Below, piece by piece: positions 1 to 6,343 of a DNA stretch of 10,104 bases. Position 1 is the first letter of the stretch; every line of letters starts with the position of its first letter. The translations under genes were made by a program, and so were the position numbers. This stretch comes from RGIG1828 sp045536915. GTDB lineage: Bacteria > Bacillota > Clostridia > UMGS1810. The DNA lies in the NCBI GenBank assembly GCA_045536915.1, contig JAZSOL010000227.1, forward strand, positions 1-10,104, written 5' to 3'. The notes under the pieces were generated by a model. That model had not been told where the DNA came from. It did not search any database and was given only the letters and a program-made list of their open reading frames with translations.

Positions 1-25
1 CCTCAAAACTTTGGTTTTGTCAATA

Positions 26-54
26 TTCAAATTACGTTTCAAAAAGTTTAGAAT
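26..54 (+). promoter_or_regulatory. Possible sigma-A promoter for the ACP-hydrolase unit
   Basis: TTCAAA at 26-31 and TAGAAT at 49-54 are separated by 17 nt. The -10 box is good (5 of 6 to TATAAT) and the -35 box is weak (4 of 6 to TTGACA). It lies about 55 nt upstream of the ACP start, leaving room for a short leader with the ribosome binding site AGAGGA near 92-97. An alternative -35, TTGTCA at 17-22, has no matching -10 at a normal distance. The call rests on box matching alone. Confidence 0.35.
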
Positions 55-107
55 GTAATCGTGGACAAAATCCAAGAATCAAATATTTTTGAGAGGACTG
101 AATTTAA

Positions 108-374
108 ATGACTATAAGAGAACAGGTTTATGAAAAGATCGTAGAAAGATGCTGCGCTCTTTTCGGCAAAAAACCCGAAGAAATTAACGAAGATACCCGC
201 TTTATCGACGATCTCGGCGCAAAATCCGGAAACGTTTCCCAGATGACCAACTTCCTTGAAGACGAATTCGACATAGAAATCTCCTTCATGGAATTCCGCA
301 GAAGAGCAACCGTCGGTATGGCAACCGATTACATTACCGAACTTTGTGAAGAATTACAACTTCACCCTTTATAA
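108..374 (+). CDS. Atypical acyl carrier protein
   Basis: This 88-residue protein has the size and pattern of an acyl carrier protein, a four-helix carrier that holds acyl groups on a phosphopantetheine arm in the cytoplasm. The motif DDLGAKS at residues 34-40 aligns with the DLGADS of fatty-acid-synthesis ACPs, making Ser40 the predicted attachment site. The following acidic stretch (FLEDEFDIEI, about 49-58) matches helix II and the loop after it, and a final VGMATDYI segment fits helix IV. It departs from the standard pattern: the residue before the serine is Lys instead of Asp, and the serine is followed by Gly-Asn instead of Leu-Asp, so it is probably a specialised carrier and not the housekeeping AcpP. 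The ATG follows AGAGGA at a normal distance. The hydrolase gene starts 32 nt downstream with no terminator between, suggesting co-transcription. The family call is confident; the acyl cargo is unknown. Confidence 0.85.
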   Translation: MTIREQVYEKIVERCCALFGKKPEEINEDTRFIDDLGAKSGNVSQMTNFLEDEFDIEISFMEFRRRATVGMATDYITELCEELQLHPL

Positions 375-406
375 AATAATTATACTATAAAGAAAGAAGG
401 ATAAAC

Positions 407-2173
407 ATGCCCGAAATGCCGAAACCCGAAAGATTTACAAAAACCAAAGTTTTTAACGGCGTTGAAACCAAAGTTATCTACCGCAAAGCCAAAACCCCTA
501 TTGACCCCAGCCTTGAAAACCGCGACGCAGAAGGCGCAGGAATGAACGCTATGGGTATGGGTGTTTGCCCTGCTTTCAACCAGAGAAGTTACGAATGCGC
601 TCCCGGCATTATTTGCGATCAGGACGTTCCCGTAAAAATGCGTGACGGCGTTACAATCTATTGCGATATTTTCCGTCCGAAAGATAAAAGCAACCTTCCT
701 TGCCTTGTTTCCTGGAGCTTCTATGGAAAACGCCCCGGCGAAGGTATGAGCGAATGGCAGATCATGGGCGTAACCCCCGGCACTGTTTCCAAATTCGCAA
801 AATTCGAATCTCCCGATCCTCTTTACTGGTGCTATAAAGATTACGCAGTAGCAAACGTTGACCCCCGTGGTGCAGGCCATTCCGAAGGCGACGCAGATTA
901 TTTCGGCACCCAGGACGGTCGTGACGGTTACGACTTTGTTGAATGGGTTGCACAGCAGCCTTGGAGCAACGGAAAAGTTGCACTCAGCGGTAACTCCGCA
1001 GTTGCAATGAGCCAGTGGAGAATTGCAGCAGAACAGCCGCCGCACCTTACCTGCATCGCTCCTTTCGAAGCAACTTCCGATATTTACCGCGAAAGTATTT
1101 ATGAAGGCGGTATTCCCGCAATCACCTTCAACGAATACATTGTAGGTTCCGTAACCGGTGAAAACGGCGTTGAAGACGCTGTTGCAATGGCACAGAAATC
1201 TCCCCTTATGAACGCATATTGGGAAGACAAAATCCCGAAATTTGAAAACATCAGAATCCCGGTATATTGCACTGCATGCTGGAACCATTTCCATCTCCGC
1301 GGTTCCTTCCAGGGCTTCAGAAAAATCAAATCCAAGAAAAAATGGATGCGTGCTCACCGCGATTTCGAATGGCCGGATAGCTACGACAGAGAAAACCTTG
1401 CAGAACTCAATATGTTCTTTGACCGTTACCTGAAAGATATTCATAACTGCTGGGAATCCACCCCGAGAGTACGTATCGAAGTTCAGGACGCACATGATTT
1501 CCTCTATGCCAAAAACCGTCCGGAAACTTCCTTCCCGCTTAAACGTACCCAGTACAAAAAACTCTATCTTGATGCAGCCAACAACGCACTTTCCTGGGAA
1601 CCTCTTGCAAACGAATCCAAGGTAAGCTATGACGGCGCAACCGGTGTTACTAACTTCGACATCAAATTCGAAGAAGACACCGAAATCACCGGTTATATGA
1701 AACTCCATATGTGGGTAACCGCAGAAGAATATAACGACGCTGATATCTTTATTAACATTCAGAAGCTCGACACCAAAGGCGAATGGCTTCCTGTTGATGT
1801 TCTCGGCGAACCTTATCCCGGTGCATGGGGAAAAATGAGAGTTTCTCACCGTGCTCTTGATGAAGAAAAATCCACCGCATTCCAGCCTATCCAGAGCCAT
1901 CTCAAAGAAGAAAAGATCCAGCCCGGCGAAGTTGTTCCCGTTGATATCGAAATCGTTCCTTCCAGCCGCTTCTGGCACAAAGGTCAGTCCCTCCGTATCC
2001 AGGTTGCAGGTCACTACATCAGAGAAGGCTGGTTCGAACCCCTTACCTGGGAAGCAGACAACAAAGGTGATACTTCCATTTATTCCGGCGGTAAATATGA
2101 TTCTTACCTCCAGATCCCGGTAATCCCGCCCAAATATGTTGACGGCGATATCGAATATGGAAGAAAAGACTGA
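407..2173 (+). CDS. CocE/NonD family alpha/beta hydrolase (X-Pro dipeptidyl-peptidase-like)
   Basis: The 588-residue protein resembles the CocE/NonD family, serine hydrolases that cleave esters or amides. It has the family layout: an entry motif VPVKMRDGVTIYCDIFRP, a core with NVDPRGAGHSEG, a nucleophile region GNSAVAMSQW with Ser197, and then a C-terminal jelly-roll-like region containing ADIFINIQKLDTKGEW. Two departures are visible. The nucleophile elbow is G-N-S-A-V-A where many members have G-x-S-Y-x-G. Where the classical catalytic Asp sits (GWxD), this protein has CWNH, so Asn293 is in its place. A plausible catalytic His is His317 in MRAHRDFEW. I recall related subfamilies that also carry Asn here, so it may be a subfamily trait and not inactivation. 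No signal peptide or membrane helix is seen, so it is probably cytoplasmic. A strong AAGAAGG ribosome binding site precedes the ATG. The substrate is unknown; the adjacent ACP hints at an acyl compound, which is inference. Confidence 0.85.
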   Translation: MPEMPKPERFTKTKVFNGVETKVIYRKAKTPIDPSLENRDAEGAGMNAMGMGVCPAFNQRSYECAPGIICDQDVPVKMRDGVTIYCDIFRPKDKSNLPCLVSWSFYGKRPGEGMSEWQIMGVTPGTVSKFAKFESPDPLYWCYKDYAVANVDPRGAGHSEGDADYFGTQDGRDGYDFVEWVAQQPWSNGKVALSGNSAVAMSQWRIAAEQPPHLTCIAPFEATSDIYRESIYEGGIPAITFNEYIVGSVTGENGVEDAVAMAQKSPLMNAYWEDKIPKFENIRIPVYCTACWNHFHLRGSFQGFRKIKSKKKWMRAHRDFEWPDSYDRENLAELNMFFDRYLKDIHNCWESTPRVRIEVQDAHDFLYAKNRPETSFPLKRTQYKKLYLDAANNALSWEPLANESKVSYDGATGVTNFDIKFEEDTEITGYMKLHMWVTAEEYNDADIFINIQKLDTKGEWLPVDVLGEPYPGAWGKMRVSHRALDEEKSTAFQPIQSHLKEEKIQPGEVVPVDIEIVPSSRFWHKGQSLRIQVAGHYIREGWFEPLTWEADNKGDTSIYSGGKYDSYLQIPVIPPKYVDGDIEYGRKD

Positions 2174-2223
2174 TTGCAATTTTAATATAAAGTACCTTCC
2201 GACATAATAATACCCCCCAAAGG

Positions 2224-2262
2224 AAAGGGCAGCGGTCAACAAAATCGGCTGCTGCCCTTTTT
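2224..2262 (+). terminator. Intrinsic terminator after the hydrolase
   Basis: AAAGGGCAGC (2224-2233) pairs perfectly with GCTGCCCTTT (2251-2260) across a 17-nt loop, and the 3' arm runs into a short T tract to 2262. It lies about 50 nt after the hydrolase stop and just before acpS, so it separates the ACP-hydrolase unit from the acpS operon. Because only 24 nt follow before the acpS start, partial read-through would link the two units. Confidence 0.8.
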
Positions 2263-2286
2263 GCGCCCCAAAAGGAGAAAAGCAAA

Positions 2287-2670
2287 ATGATTATTGGAAT
2301 CGGAACAGATATTTTTGAAGTAAAACGGCTGTCGGAAGCTGCCATCAGCGACGGCGACCCGTTTCTGATGAGAGCATATACCGAAAAAGAAAGAGCAGAA
2401 GCAAAATCCAGCAACGAAAAACGGCATTATTTAGCAGGAAAATTTTCGGCCAAAGAGGCTGTTTATAAAGCAATAAGTTCCTGCAAAATAGAATTCCGTC
2501 CCGGAGAGATAGAAATATTGAACGGAAAAGAAGAAAAGCCCGCACCTTTCCTTCTTGGAAAAACGAAGGAATGTTTCGAGGCTCTTTACGGGACGGAATA
2601 TGCAATCCATGTATCTGTTTCCCACGAAACGGATATCGTTTGCGTTTTTGCCCTGGCAGAAAAACTTTAA
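2287..2670 (+). CDS. acpS: Holo-[acyl-carrier-protein] synthase
   Basis: AcpS transfers the 4'-phosphopantetheine group from coenzyme A to the conserved serine of acyl carrier proteins, using magnesium. The 127-residue length is typical of the short trimeric AcpS class. The N-terminus MIIGIGTDIFEVKR contains the magnesium-binding Asp8, and KFSAKEAVYKA at about 52-62 contains the second metal ligand Glu57 and the conserved Lys61. The C-terminal VSHETDIVCVFAL fits the family's SHxxxxA strand. AGGAG lies just upstream of the ATG. It is the first gene of a tight cluster: the phosphotransacylase gene starts 13 nt after its stop. It is located about 2 kb downstream of an unusual ACP, a natural substrate candidate, although an AcpS normally serves the whole cell. 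Confidence 0.93.
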   Translation: MIIGIGTDIFEVKRLSEAAISDGDPFLMRAYTEKERAEAKSSNEKRHYLAGKFSAKEAVYKAISSCKIEFRPGEIEILNGKEEKPAPFLLGKTKECFEALYGTEYAIHVSVSHETDIVCVFALAEKL

Positions 2671-2683
2671 AGGAGAAGCTGAT

Positions 2684-3682
2684 ATGGATATTATGACAAG
2701 AATATACGAGCGCGCAAAAGCCGCTCCGCAAAGAGTTGCTTTTCCGGAAGCAACCGAAGAAAAAATCCTTTTGACCGCACGAAAATGTGCCGATGAAGGT
2801 TACTGTATTCCGATATTGGTAGGCGTTCCCGAAGATATTGAAAACGCCGCAAAAGAATTCGGAGTATCCCTTGAAAACATCACCGTTATTGATGCTTTCA
2901 ATGAAGACAGACTTGAAAGACTTATTGCAGCATATACCGAAAAACATCCGCTCAACAGCGCAAAAACCATGAAACGCAAAGCCAAAGACCCCATGTACAC
3001 CGCACTTATGATGCAGGCTGTGGGTACCGTTGATGTAACTTTTGCTGGACTCACCCATTCAACCGGCGACGTTATTATGGCAGGTCAGCTTGTTGTCGGT
3101 CTTCAGAAAGACGTTTCCGTTGTATCAAGCGTCGCCGTATTCAACATTCCCGGATATGAAGGCAGCGAAGGTCCTCTTCTCGGTTTCGGCGACAGCGCTG
3201 TTTGCGCAAACCCCGATGCTGATGAACTTGCAAGTATTGCAATTTCCGCCTGCGATACTATCCATTCCCTTCTTGAATGGGAACCCAGATGCGCTATGCT
3301 TTCCTATTCCACCTGCGGAAGCGCCGGCGGCGTTCTTGTTGACAAAGTTATTGAGGCAACCAAGCTTGCAAATGAAAGAAGACCCGACCTTGCAATCGAC
3401 GGCGAATTCCAGCTCGACTCCGCCCTTCATCCGAAGGTCGCAGCAAAGAAAGTTCCGAAAGAAAGCAAAGTTGCAGGCAACGCAAATATCATTATCTGGC
3501 CCGATCTTAACGCAGGCAACATCGGCGTAAAACTTGTTCAGCTCTTCGGCCATGCAGATGCATACGGTCCTATGCTCCAGGGTTTTGCAAAAATCGTATG
3601 CGACTGTTCCAGAGGTGCTTCCGTTGATGATATGGTCGGCAATATAGCAATGAGCTGCGTAAGGGCACAGGGGGTTATTTAA
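2684..3682 (+). CDS. Phosphate acyltransferase (phosphotransacetylase/phosphotransbutyrylase family)
   Basis: The enzyme reversibly exchanges acyl-CoA and phosphate for acyl phosphate and CoA. The 332-residue protein shows the whole PTA/PTB fold pattern: RVAFPEATEEKIL near 16-28, KDPMYTALMMQAVG in the middle, PDLAIDGEFQLD, and AGNANIIIWPDLNAGN followed by the signature DCSRGASVDD. Ser309, Arg310 and Asp316 occupy the positions of the active-site residues I recall from the well-studied Methanosarcina phosphotransacetylase, which has nearly the same length. In sequence it therefore looks closer to acetyl-type Pta than to the roughly 300-residue Ptb, yet its partner gene is a butyrate kinase. 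The ATG at 2684 is chosen because GGAGA sits directly upstream and a longer reading frame would overlap acpS. With buk 1 nt downstream, its likely job is the penultimate step of short-chain fatty acid formation with ATP yield. Acyl specificity cannot be read from sequence by eye. Confidence 0.9.
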   Translation: MDIMTRIYERAKAAPQRVAFPEATEEKILLTARKCADEGYCIPILVGVPEDIENAAKEFGVSLENITVIDAFNEDRLERLIAAYTEKHPLNSAKTMKRKAKDPMYTALMMQAVGTVDVTFAGLTHSTGDVIMAGQLVVGLQKDVSVVSSVAVFNIPGYEGSEGPLLGFGDSAVCANPDADELASIAISACDTIHSLLEWEPRCAMLSYSTCGSAGGVLVDKVIEATKLANERRPDLAIDGEFQLDSALHPKVAAKKVPKESKVAGNANIIIWPDLNAGNIGVKLVQLFGHADAYGPMLQGFAKIVCDCSRGASVDDMVGNIAMSCVRAQGVI

Positions 3683-3683
3683 G

Positions 3684-4784
3684 ATGAAAGATTATAAAAT
3701 TTTTGTAGTAAACCCGGGTTCCACCTCTACTAAAATAGCACTTTTCGAAGGCGAAAAATGCTTGTTTTCCGAAAACGTTGCTCATGATGCAAACGTGCTC
3801 AAACAATATGATGCTATAAGCGATCAGCTTCCTTACAGAAGAGATACCATAAAAGAACTTCTTGAAAAGAACAATGTTTCCCTTGAAAACGTTGATGCTT
3901 TTGTTGGAAGAGGCGGAAGCGTATGTCCTCTTGTAAGCGGTGTATATGAAGTTGATGAACTTCTTCTTGAACATTCAAGAATCGCAGCAGGCGGCGTTCA
4001 GCATCCGGCAAACCTTGGCGTACAGATTGCGGAAGAATTCAGAAAACAGTATGGCGGCGTATGCTTTACCGTAAACCCGCCCCAGGTCGATGAATTCAGC
4101 GACCTTGCAAGAATGACCGGTATCAAAGGTGTTTACAGAGCTTCTCATCTCCATGCTCTTAACCTTAAAGAAACCGCTATCCGCCATTCCGAAATCATCG
4201 GAAAGAATTACGAAGAATCCAACTATGTTGTCTGCCACATCGGCGGAGGAATTTCCGTTTCCGCCCATGAGCACGGCAAAATGATCGACGGCAACGACAT
4301 CGTCGGCGGCGAAGGTCCTATGGCTCCCACCAGATGCGGCGAGGTTCCCGTTGCGGAACTTCTTCGCTATGCAAAAGACAAAGATCTTAAAGAAATCAAA
4401 TCTCTTTGCACCAGAACCGGCGGCTTTGTTTCCCATCTTGGAACTGCGGACGCCAGAGAGGTTACCGCTCTTGCTTCTTCCGGAAACAAAACTGCTGAAA
4501 GAGTCTGGAACGCAATGATTTATCAGATCATTAAAAACATCGGTTCCATGGCAACTGTTCTTAAAGGCAAAGTTGACGGAATTCTTCTTGGCGGCGGAAT
4601 GGTTCACAGCGAAGACCTCGTAAAACAAATCACCGAAGCATGCAGCTGGATTGCTCCTGTTTCCGCTTATCCCGGCGAATTCGAAATGGAAGCCCTTGCA
4701 AACGGCGCTATCCGCGTTCTTTCCGGCGAAGAAAAAGCAAAAAAATATACCGGTGTTCCCTGCTGGAACGGTTTTGATGACTGA
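3684..4784 (+). CDS. buk: Butyrate kinase (branched/short-chain acyl kinase)
   Basis: This 366-residue protein belongs to the acetate/propionate/butyrate kinase family and resembles the butyrate kinase branch. It would convert acyl phosphate plus ADP to carboxylate plus ATP in the cytoplasm. The first phosphate-binding motif VNPGSTSTKIALF lies at residues 9-21. The family landmarks FVGRGG, ASHLHALN, CHIGGGISVSAHEHGKMIDG and GGEGPMAPTRCGEVP follow in order, and the C-terminal LLGGGM motif is present. The length is as expected and no key motif is missing. The start codon lies one base after the TAA of the phosphotransacylase, with AGGGGG as ribosome binding site inside that gene, so the two are translationally coupled. 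The pair is the standard substrate-level phosphorylation module of anaerobic Clostridia. Alternatives such as isobutyrate or isovalerate preference cannot be excluded. Confidence 0.93.
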   Translation: MKDYKIFVVNPGSTSTKIALFEGEKCLFSENVAHDANVLKQYDAISDQLPYRRDTIKELLEKNNVSLENVDAFVGRGGSVCPLVSGVYEVDELLLEHSRIAAGGVQHPANLGVQIAEEFRKQYGGVCFTVNPPQVDEFSDLARMTGIKGVYRASHLHALNLKETAIRHSEIIGKNYEESNYVVCHIGGGISVSAHEHGKMIDGNDIVGGEGPMAPTRCGEVPVAELLRYAKDKDLKEIKSLCTRTGGFVSHLGTADAREVTALASSGNKTAERVWNAMIYQIIKNIGSMATVLKGKVDGILLGGGMVHSEDLVKQITEACSWIAPVSAYPGEFEMEALANGAIRVLSGEEKAKKYTGVPCWNGFDD

Positions 4785-4855
4785 TACCGGTTTTTAAAAA
4801 ACATTTTTTACACAAATAATTTCTCACTTCTTTTTACATAAACATAGCGAAATAC

Positions 4856-4884
4856 AGGCAGTTGAAATATACTGCCTTTGTTTC
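4856..4884 (+). terminator. Hairpin terminator after buk
   Basis: AGGCAGT (4856-4862) pairs with ACTGCCT (4871-4877) across an 8-nt loop, followed by the T-rich TTGTTTCGTTT. It lies about 70 nt after the buk stop and ends just before the ribosome binding site of the next hydrolase. It could end the acpS-pta-buk transcript or attenuate entry into the next gene. The T tract is interrupted, so its strength is uncertain. Confidence 0.5.
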
Positions 4885-4898
4885 GTTTGAGGAAAAGT

Positions 4899-5705
4899 AT
4901 GGAAAACAAAAAATCAATCATTTGTGCCGACGGCGGAACTATCTCATATTCGGTTGCGGGCAAAGGGCAACTTGTTCTGATGATCCACGGCGCTGCCGTT
5001 GACAGCAGCTTTTTTGAAAAAGCAGCAGATATTCTTTCAAAAAACTGTACCGCGATAAGATATGACCGAAGAGGATATTCCGAAAGCAGCGGAAACATTT
5101 CCGGGAGCTTCTGGGAAATTTCCGCAAATGATGCAGCGGCAATAATAAAAAAAGAATCTCCGGACGAAAAAGTTACGGTTATCGGCCACAGCGCAGGAGC
5201 CTTTATATCAATAAAACTTTCAAAAATGTATCCGGATTTAATAAAACAGGTGATTCTTTATGAACCTCCCGTTGCGTCATTTTTGCCGGAAGAAGATGAA
5301 CACAGACAGATTATTCAAAAGGCAAAATCTTTTATAAAAGAAAAGAAATACGGTCGCGCGGCAAATAAGTTCAGGCTTCTTGTATGCGATGATGTTTTCA
5401 CCGAACAAAAAAGCGAAGAAACGCTTTTAAAACAGGAACAAAACATAAAATATTTTATCGAAAATGAATTTCTTTATGTTTTTGACGAAGAAGATATTCC
5501 TCTTGAAAAACCGGCCGTTTCAACCGTTTTGTGCGCCGGAAAAGATCATAAGAATAACTGCTTTTATATGGCCGCCAAAAAGTTATCCGAGGAATGGCAG
5601 GTTCCGTTTGAAGAATTTTGCGGAGCACATAATGCCCCAAGCGAATATCCTGAAGAATTTGTTGATGGGATTAAGAGAATAATGGATAAGTATGAAAGCA
5701 TATAG
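4899..5705 (+). CDS. Alpha/beta hydrolase
   Basis: The 268-residue protein is a single-domain alpha/beta hydrolase. An oxyanion-hole HG motif sits at residues 30-31 (LVLMIHGAAVDSS), the strand-4 region reads RYDRRGYSESSG (54-65), and the nucleophile elbow is GHSAG (96-100) with Ser98. The late triad members are plausible: Asp216 in CAGKDHK and His244 in CGAHN. A cap-like, charged and Lys-rich segment spans about 130-200. No signal peptide is present, so it should be cytoplasmic. The ATG at 4899 follows GAGGA at a normal distance and is preferred over an upstream in-frame TTG at 4878 that lacks a ribosome binding site. It lies between two hairpin terminators and is probably transcribed alone or by read-through from buk. 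The substrate is unknown; the family includes esterases, lipases and C-C hydrolases. Confidence 0.87.
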   Translation: MENKKSIICADGGTISYSVAGKGQLVLMIHGAAVDSSFFEKAADILSKNCTAIRYDRRGYSESSGNISGSFWEISANDAAAIIKKESPDEKVTVIGHSAGAFISIKLSKMYPDLIKQVILYEPPVASFLPEEDEHRQIIQKAKSFIKEKKYGRAANKFRLLVCDDVFTEQKSEETLLKQEQNIKYFIENEFLYVFDEEDIPLEKPAVSTVLCAGKDHKNNCFYMAAKKLSEEWQVPFEEFCGAHNAPSEYPEEFVDGIKRIMDKYESI

Positions 5706-5776
5706 AATTTTAAAAGTAATCAGATTTTTTGGTCCACGGAAAATATTTGTTCACAAACAAAATACAGAAAATCCAT

Positions 5777-5806
5777 AAAATCCGGCATAATTCGCCGGAT
5801 TTTTTT
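5777..5806 (+). terminator. Strong intrinsic terminator
   Basis: ATCCGGC (5780-5786) pairs with GCCGGAT (5794-5800) across a 7-nt loop. The stem is extended by A-T pairs from 5777 and is followed by a run of seven T (5800-5806). It ends the alpha/beta hydrolase transcript and marks the last clearly host feature before the decayed element. Confidence 0.88.
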
Positions 5807-5839
5807 GGTAATATAAAATTGTTCAAAAAGGAGCAAAAA

Positions 5840-5912
5840 ATGAATATCGAAAATCTTCGTAATATGGCGTTACATAGTTAATGATTTGATGAATGAGATA
5901 GAAATGATGTAA
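5840..5912 (+). other. Gene-fragment junction: truncated 5' end joined to an out-of-frame 3' tail
   Basis: A good ribosome binding site (AAGGAG, 5828-5833) precedes an ATG at 5840 that opens a frame of only 13 codons (MNIENLRNMALHS) before a TAA at 5879-5881. In the next frame, codons from 5862 to 5912 read as a natural-looking protein end, finishing in IVNDLMNEIEMM and a TAA at 5910-5912. A well-placed ribosome binding site serving only 13 codons suggests the start of a gene cut off by insertion or deletion, and the second frame may be the tail of an element gene. Neither fragment is long enough to name. A genuine leader peptide is the main alternative. Confidence 0.35.
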
Positions 5913-6002
5913 AAGCCGTTGCATGAGGGCATCAAAAACGAGTTTAGCGAGTTTCGCTTTTGGAACACGCCTTGTTTTCTGTACCTATGCAACGGCTTTT
6001 TT
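5911..6002 (+). ncRNA. Long-stem structured RNA or extended terminator
   Basis: AAAAGCCGTTGCAT (5911-5924) is perfectly complementary to ATGCAACGGCTTTT (5987-6000), closing a 62-nt interior. The pairing can continue as AGG with CCT past one bulged G. The interior holds a second foldable unit around 5932-5962, in which GCGA and TCGC can pair. The 3' arm ends in a run of six T (5997-6002), while the opposite strand has a poorer T run, so the plus strand is the likely transcript. The overall shape is a closed-stem RNA with its own intrinsic terminator. It could be a small RNA of the element or simply a long terminator. It matches no RNA family that I can name, and no promoter immediately upstream is obvious. 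Confidence 0.5.
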
Positions 6003-6080
6003 GTATCCTTTTTTGGTAAATTAAGCTGTGATTTATGAAAACTTGCACAAATTGTGATAGAAAAGTAGCACTACGAGTCC

Positions 6081-6110
6081 ATAACACTCTGAAGAAATAT
6101 GCGATATAAT
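6081..6110 (+). promoter_or_regulatory. Possible promoter in the element leader
   Basis: A perfect TATAAT at 6105-6110 has ATAACA at 6081-6086 (4 of 6 to TTGACA), 18 nt upstream. It could drive the small frame at 6163 and the winged-helix gene at 6344. The weak -35 and AT-rich setting keep confidence low. Confidence 0.35.
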
Positions 6111-6213
6111 TTTCTTATGAAAGGGTAGAAAATCTGTTCATTTGCCGTAAGAGGGAAAGTTCATGCCTCATTACGCCATAAACTCAAGCGAAAAGCAAAG
6201 ATATAATTTTCTT
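6103..6213 (+). repeat. 14-nt direct repeat containing TATAAT
   Basis: GATATAATTTTCTT occurs at 6103-6116 and again at 6200-6213, 97 nt apart, both followed by purine-rich GAAAG-like sequence. A shorter echo, AAATTTTCTTG, occurs near 6290. Because the repeat contains a -10-like box it may be duplicated promoter DNA, or chance in an AT-rich stretch. Confidence 0.4.
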
Positions 6214-6267
6214 GAAAGAGTTTTAAACCGACCAAATCGGATAGTAACACGGCCAAATAGGTCATAA
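6163..6267 (+). CDS. Possible 34-residue small protein or gene remnant
   Basis: An ATG at 6163 with GAGGG at 6151-6155 opens a 34-codon frame ending in TAA at 6265-6267. The peptide starts MPHYAINSSEKQRYNF and is basic, with several Arg-Asn-Arg type runs near its end. I do not recognise it. The repeated R-P-N-R pattern at its end arises from the operator-like DNA motif underneath, which argues that part of the frame may be incidental. It could be the 5' remnant of a longer element gene. Confidence 0.2.
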   Translation: MPHYAINSSEKQRYNFLERVLNRPNRIVTRPNRS

Positions 6268-6343
6268 ACTTTTTATGCCAGATAATGTAAAATTTTCTTG
6301 TGACGGATTCATAAATGACAGTAAATGTAAAGGAGCTGACAAA

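Larger units (their letters stand above)
6003..6343. other. Mostly non-coding stretch of the element
   Basis: About 340 bases hold no clear gene. Visible items are a TATAAT box at 6105-6110, a 14-nt direct repeat, a 34-codon frame with a ribosome binding site, and a block at 6227-6264 with related GACCAAATCGG and GGCCAAATAGG motifs. These motifs can form short inverted repeats (CCGA/TCGG and GACC/GGTC) and could be an operator. No regulator gene is present nearby to bind it. Confidence 0.4.

Noticed and set aside
380..2242. A 620-codon open frame on the minus strand, opposite the CocE-type hydrolase
   Set aside because: It mirrors the codon pattern of the plus-strand gene, has a Cys/Phe-rich composition unlike a real protein, and has no ribosome binding site. 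The plus-strand protein has clear family motifs.
2555..2683. Longer start for the phosphotransacylase inside acpS
   Set aside because: It would overlap acpS by more than 100 bases. The family N-terminus begins at 2684, where a ribosome binding site is present.
2345..3058. Minus-strand open frame across acpS and the phosphotransacylase
   Set aside because: It crosses two recognised genes and their junction, with no motif or start signal of its own.
3975..4628. Minus-strand open frame opposite buk
   Set aside because: It is a codon-bias shadow of a gene with complete family motifs.
5706..6343. tRNA or other standard RNA gene as the element's insertion target
   Set aside because: I saw no tRNA cloverleaf arms or CCA-type end, and the hairpins present do not fit a tRNA.
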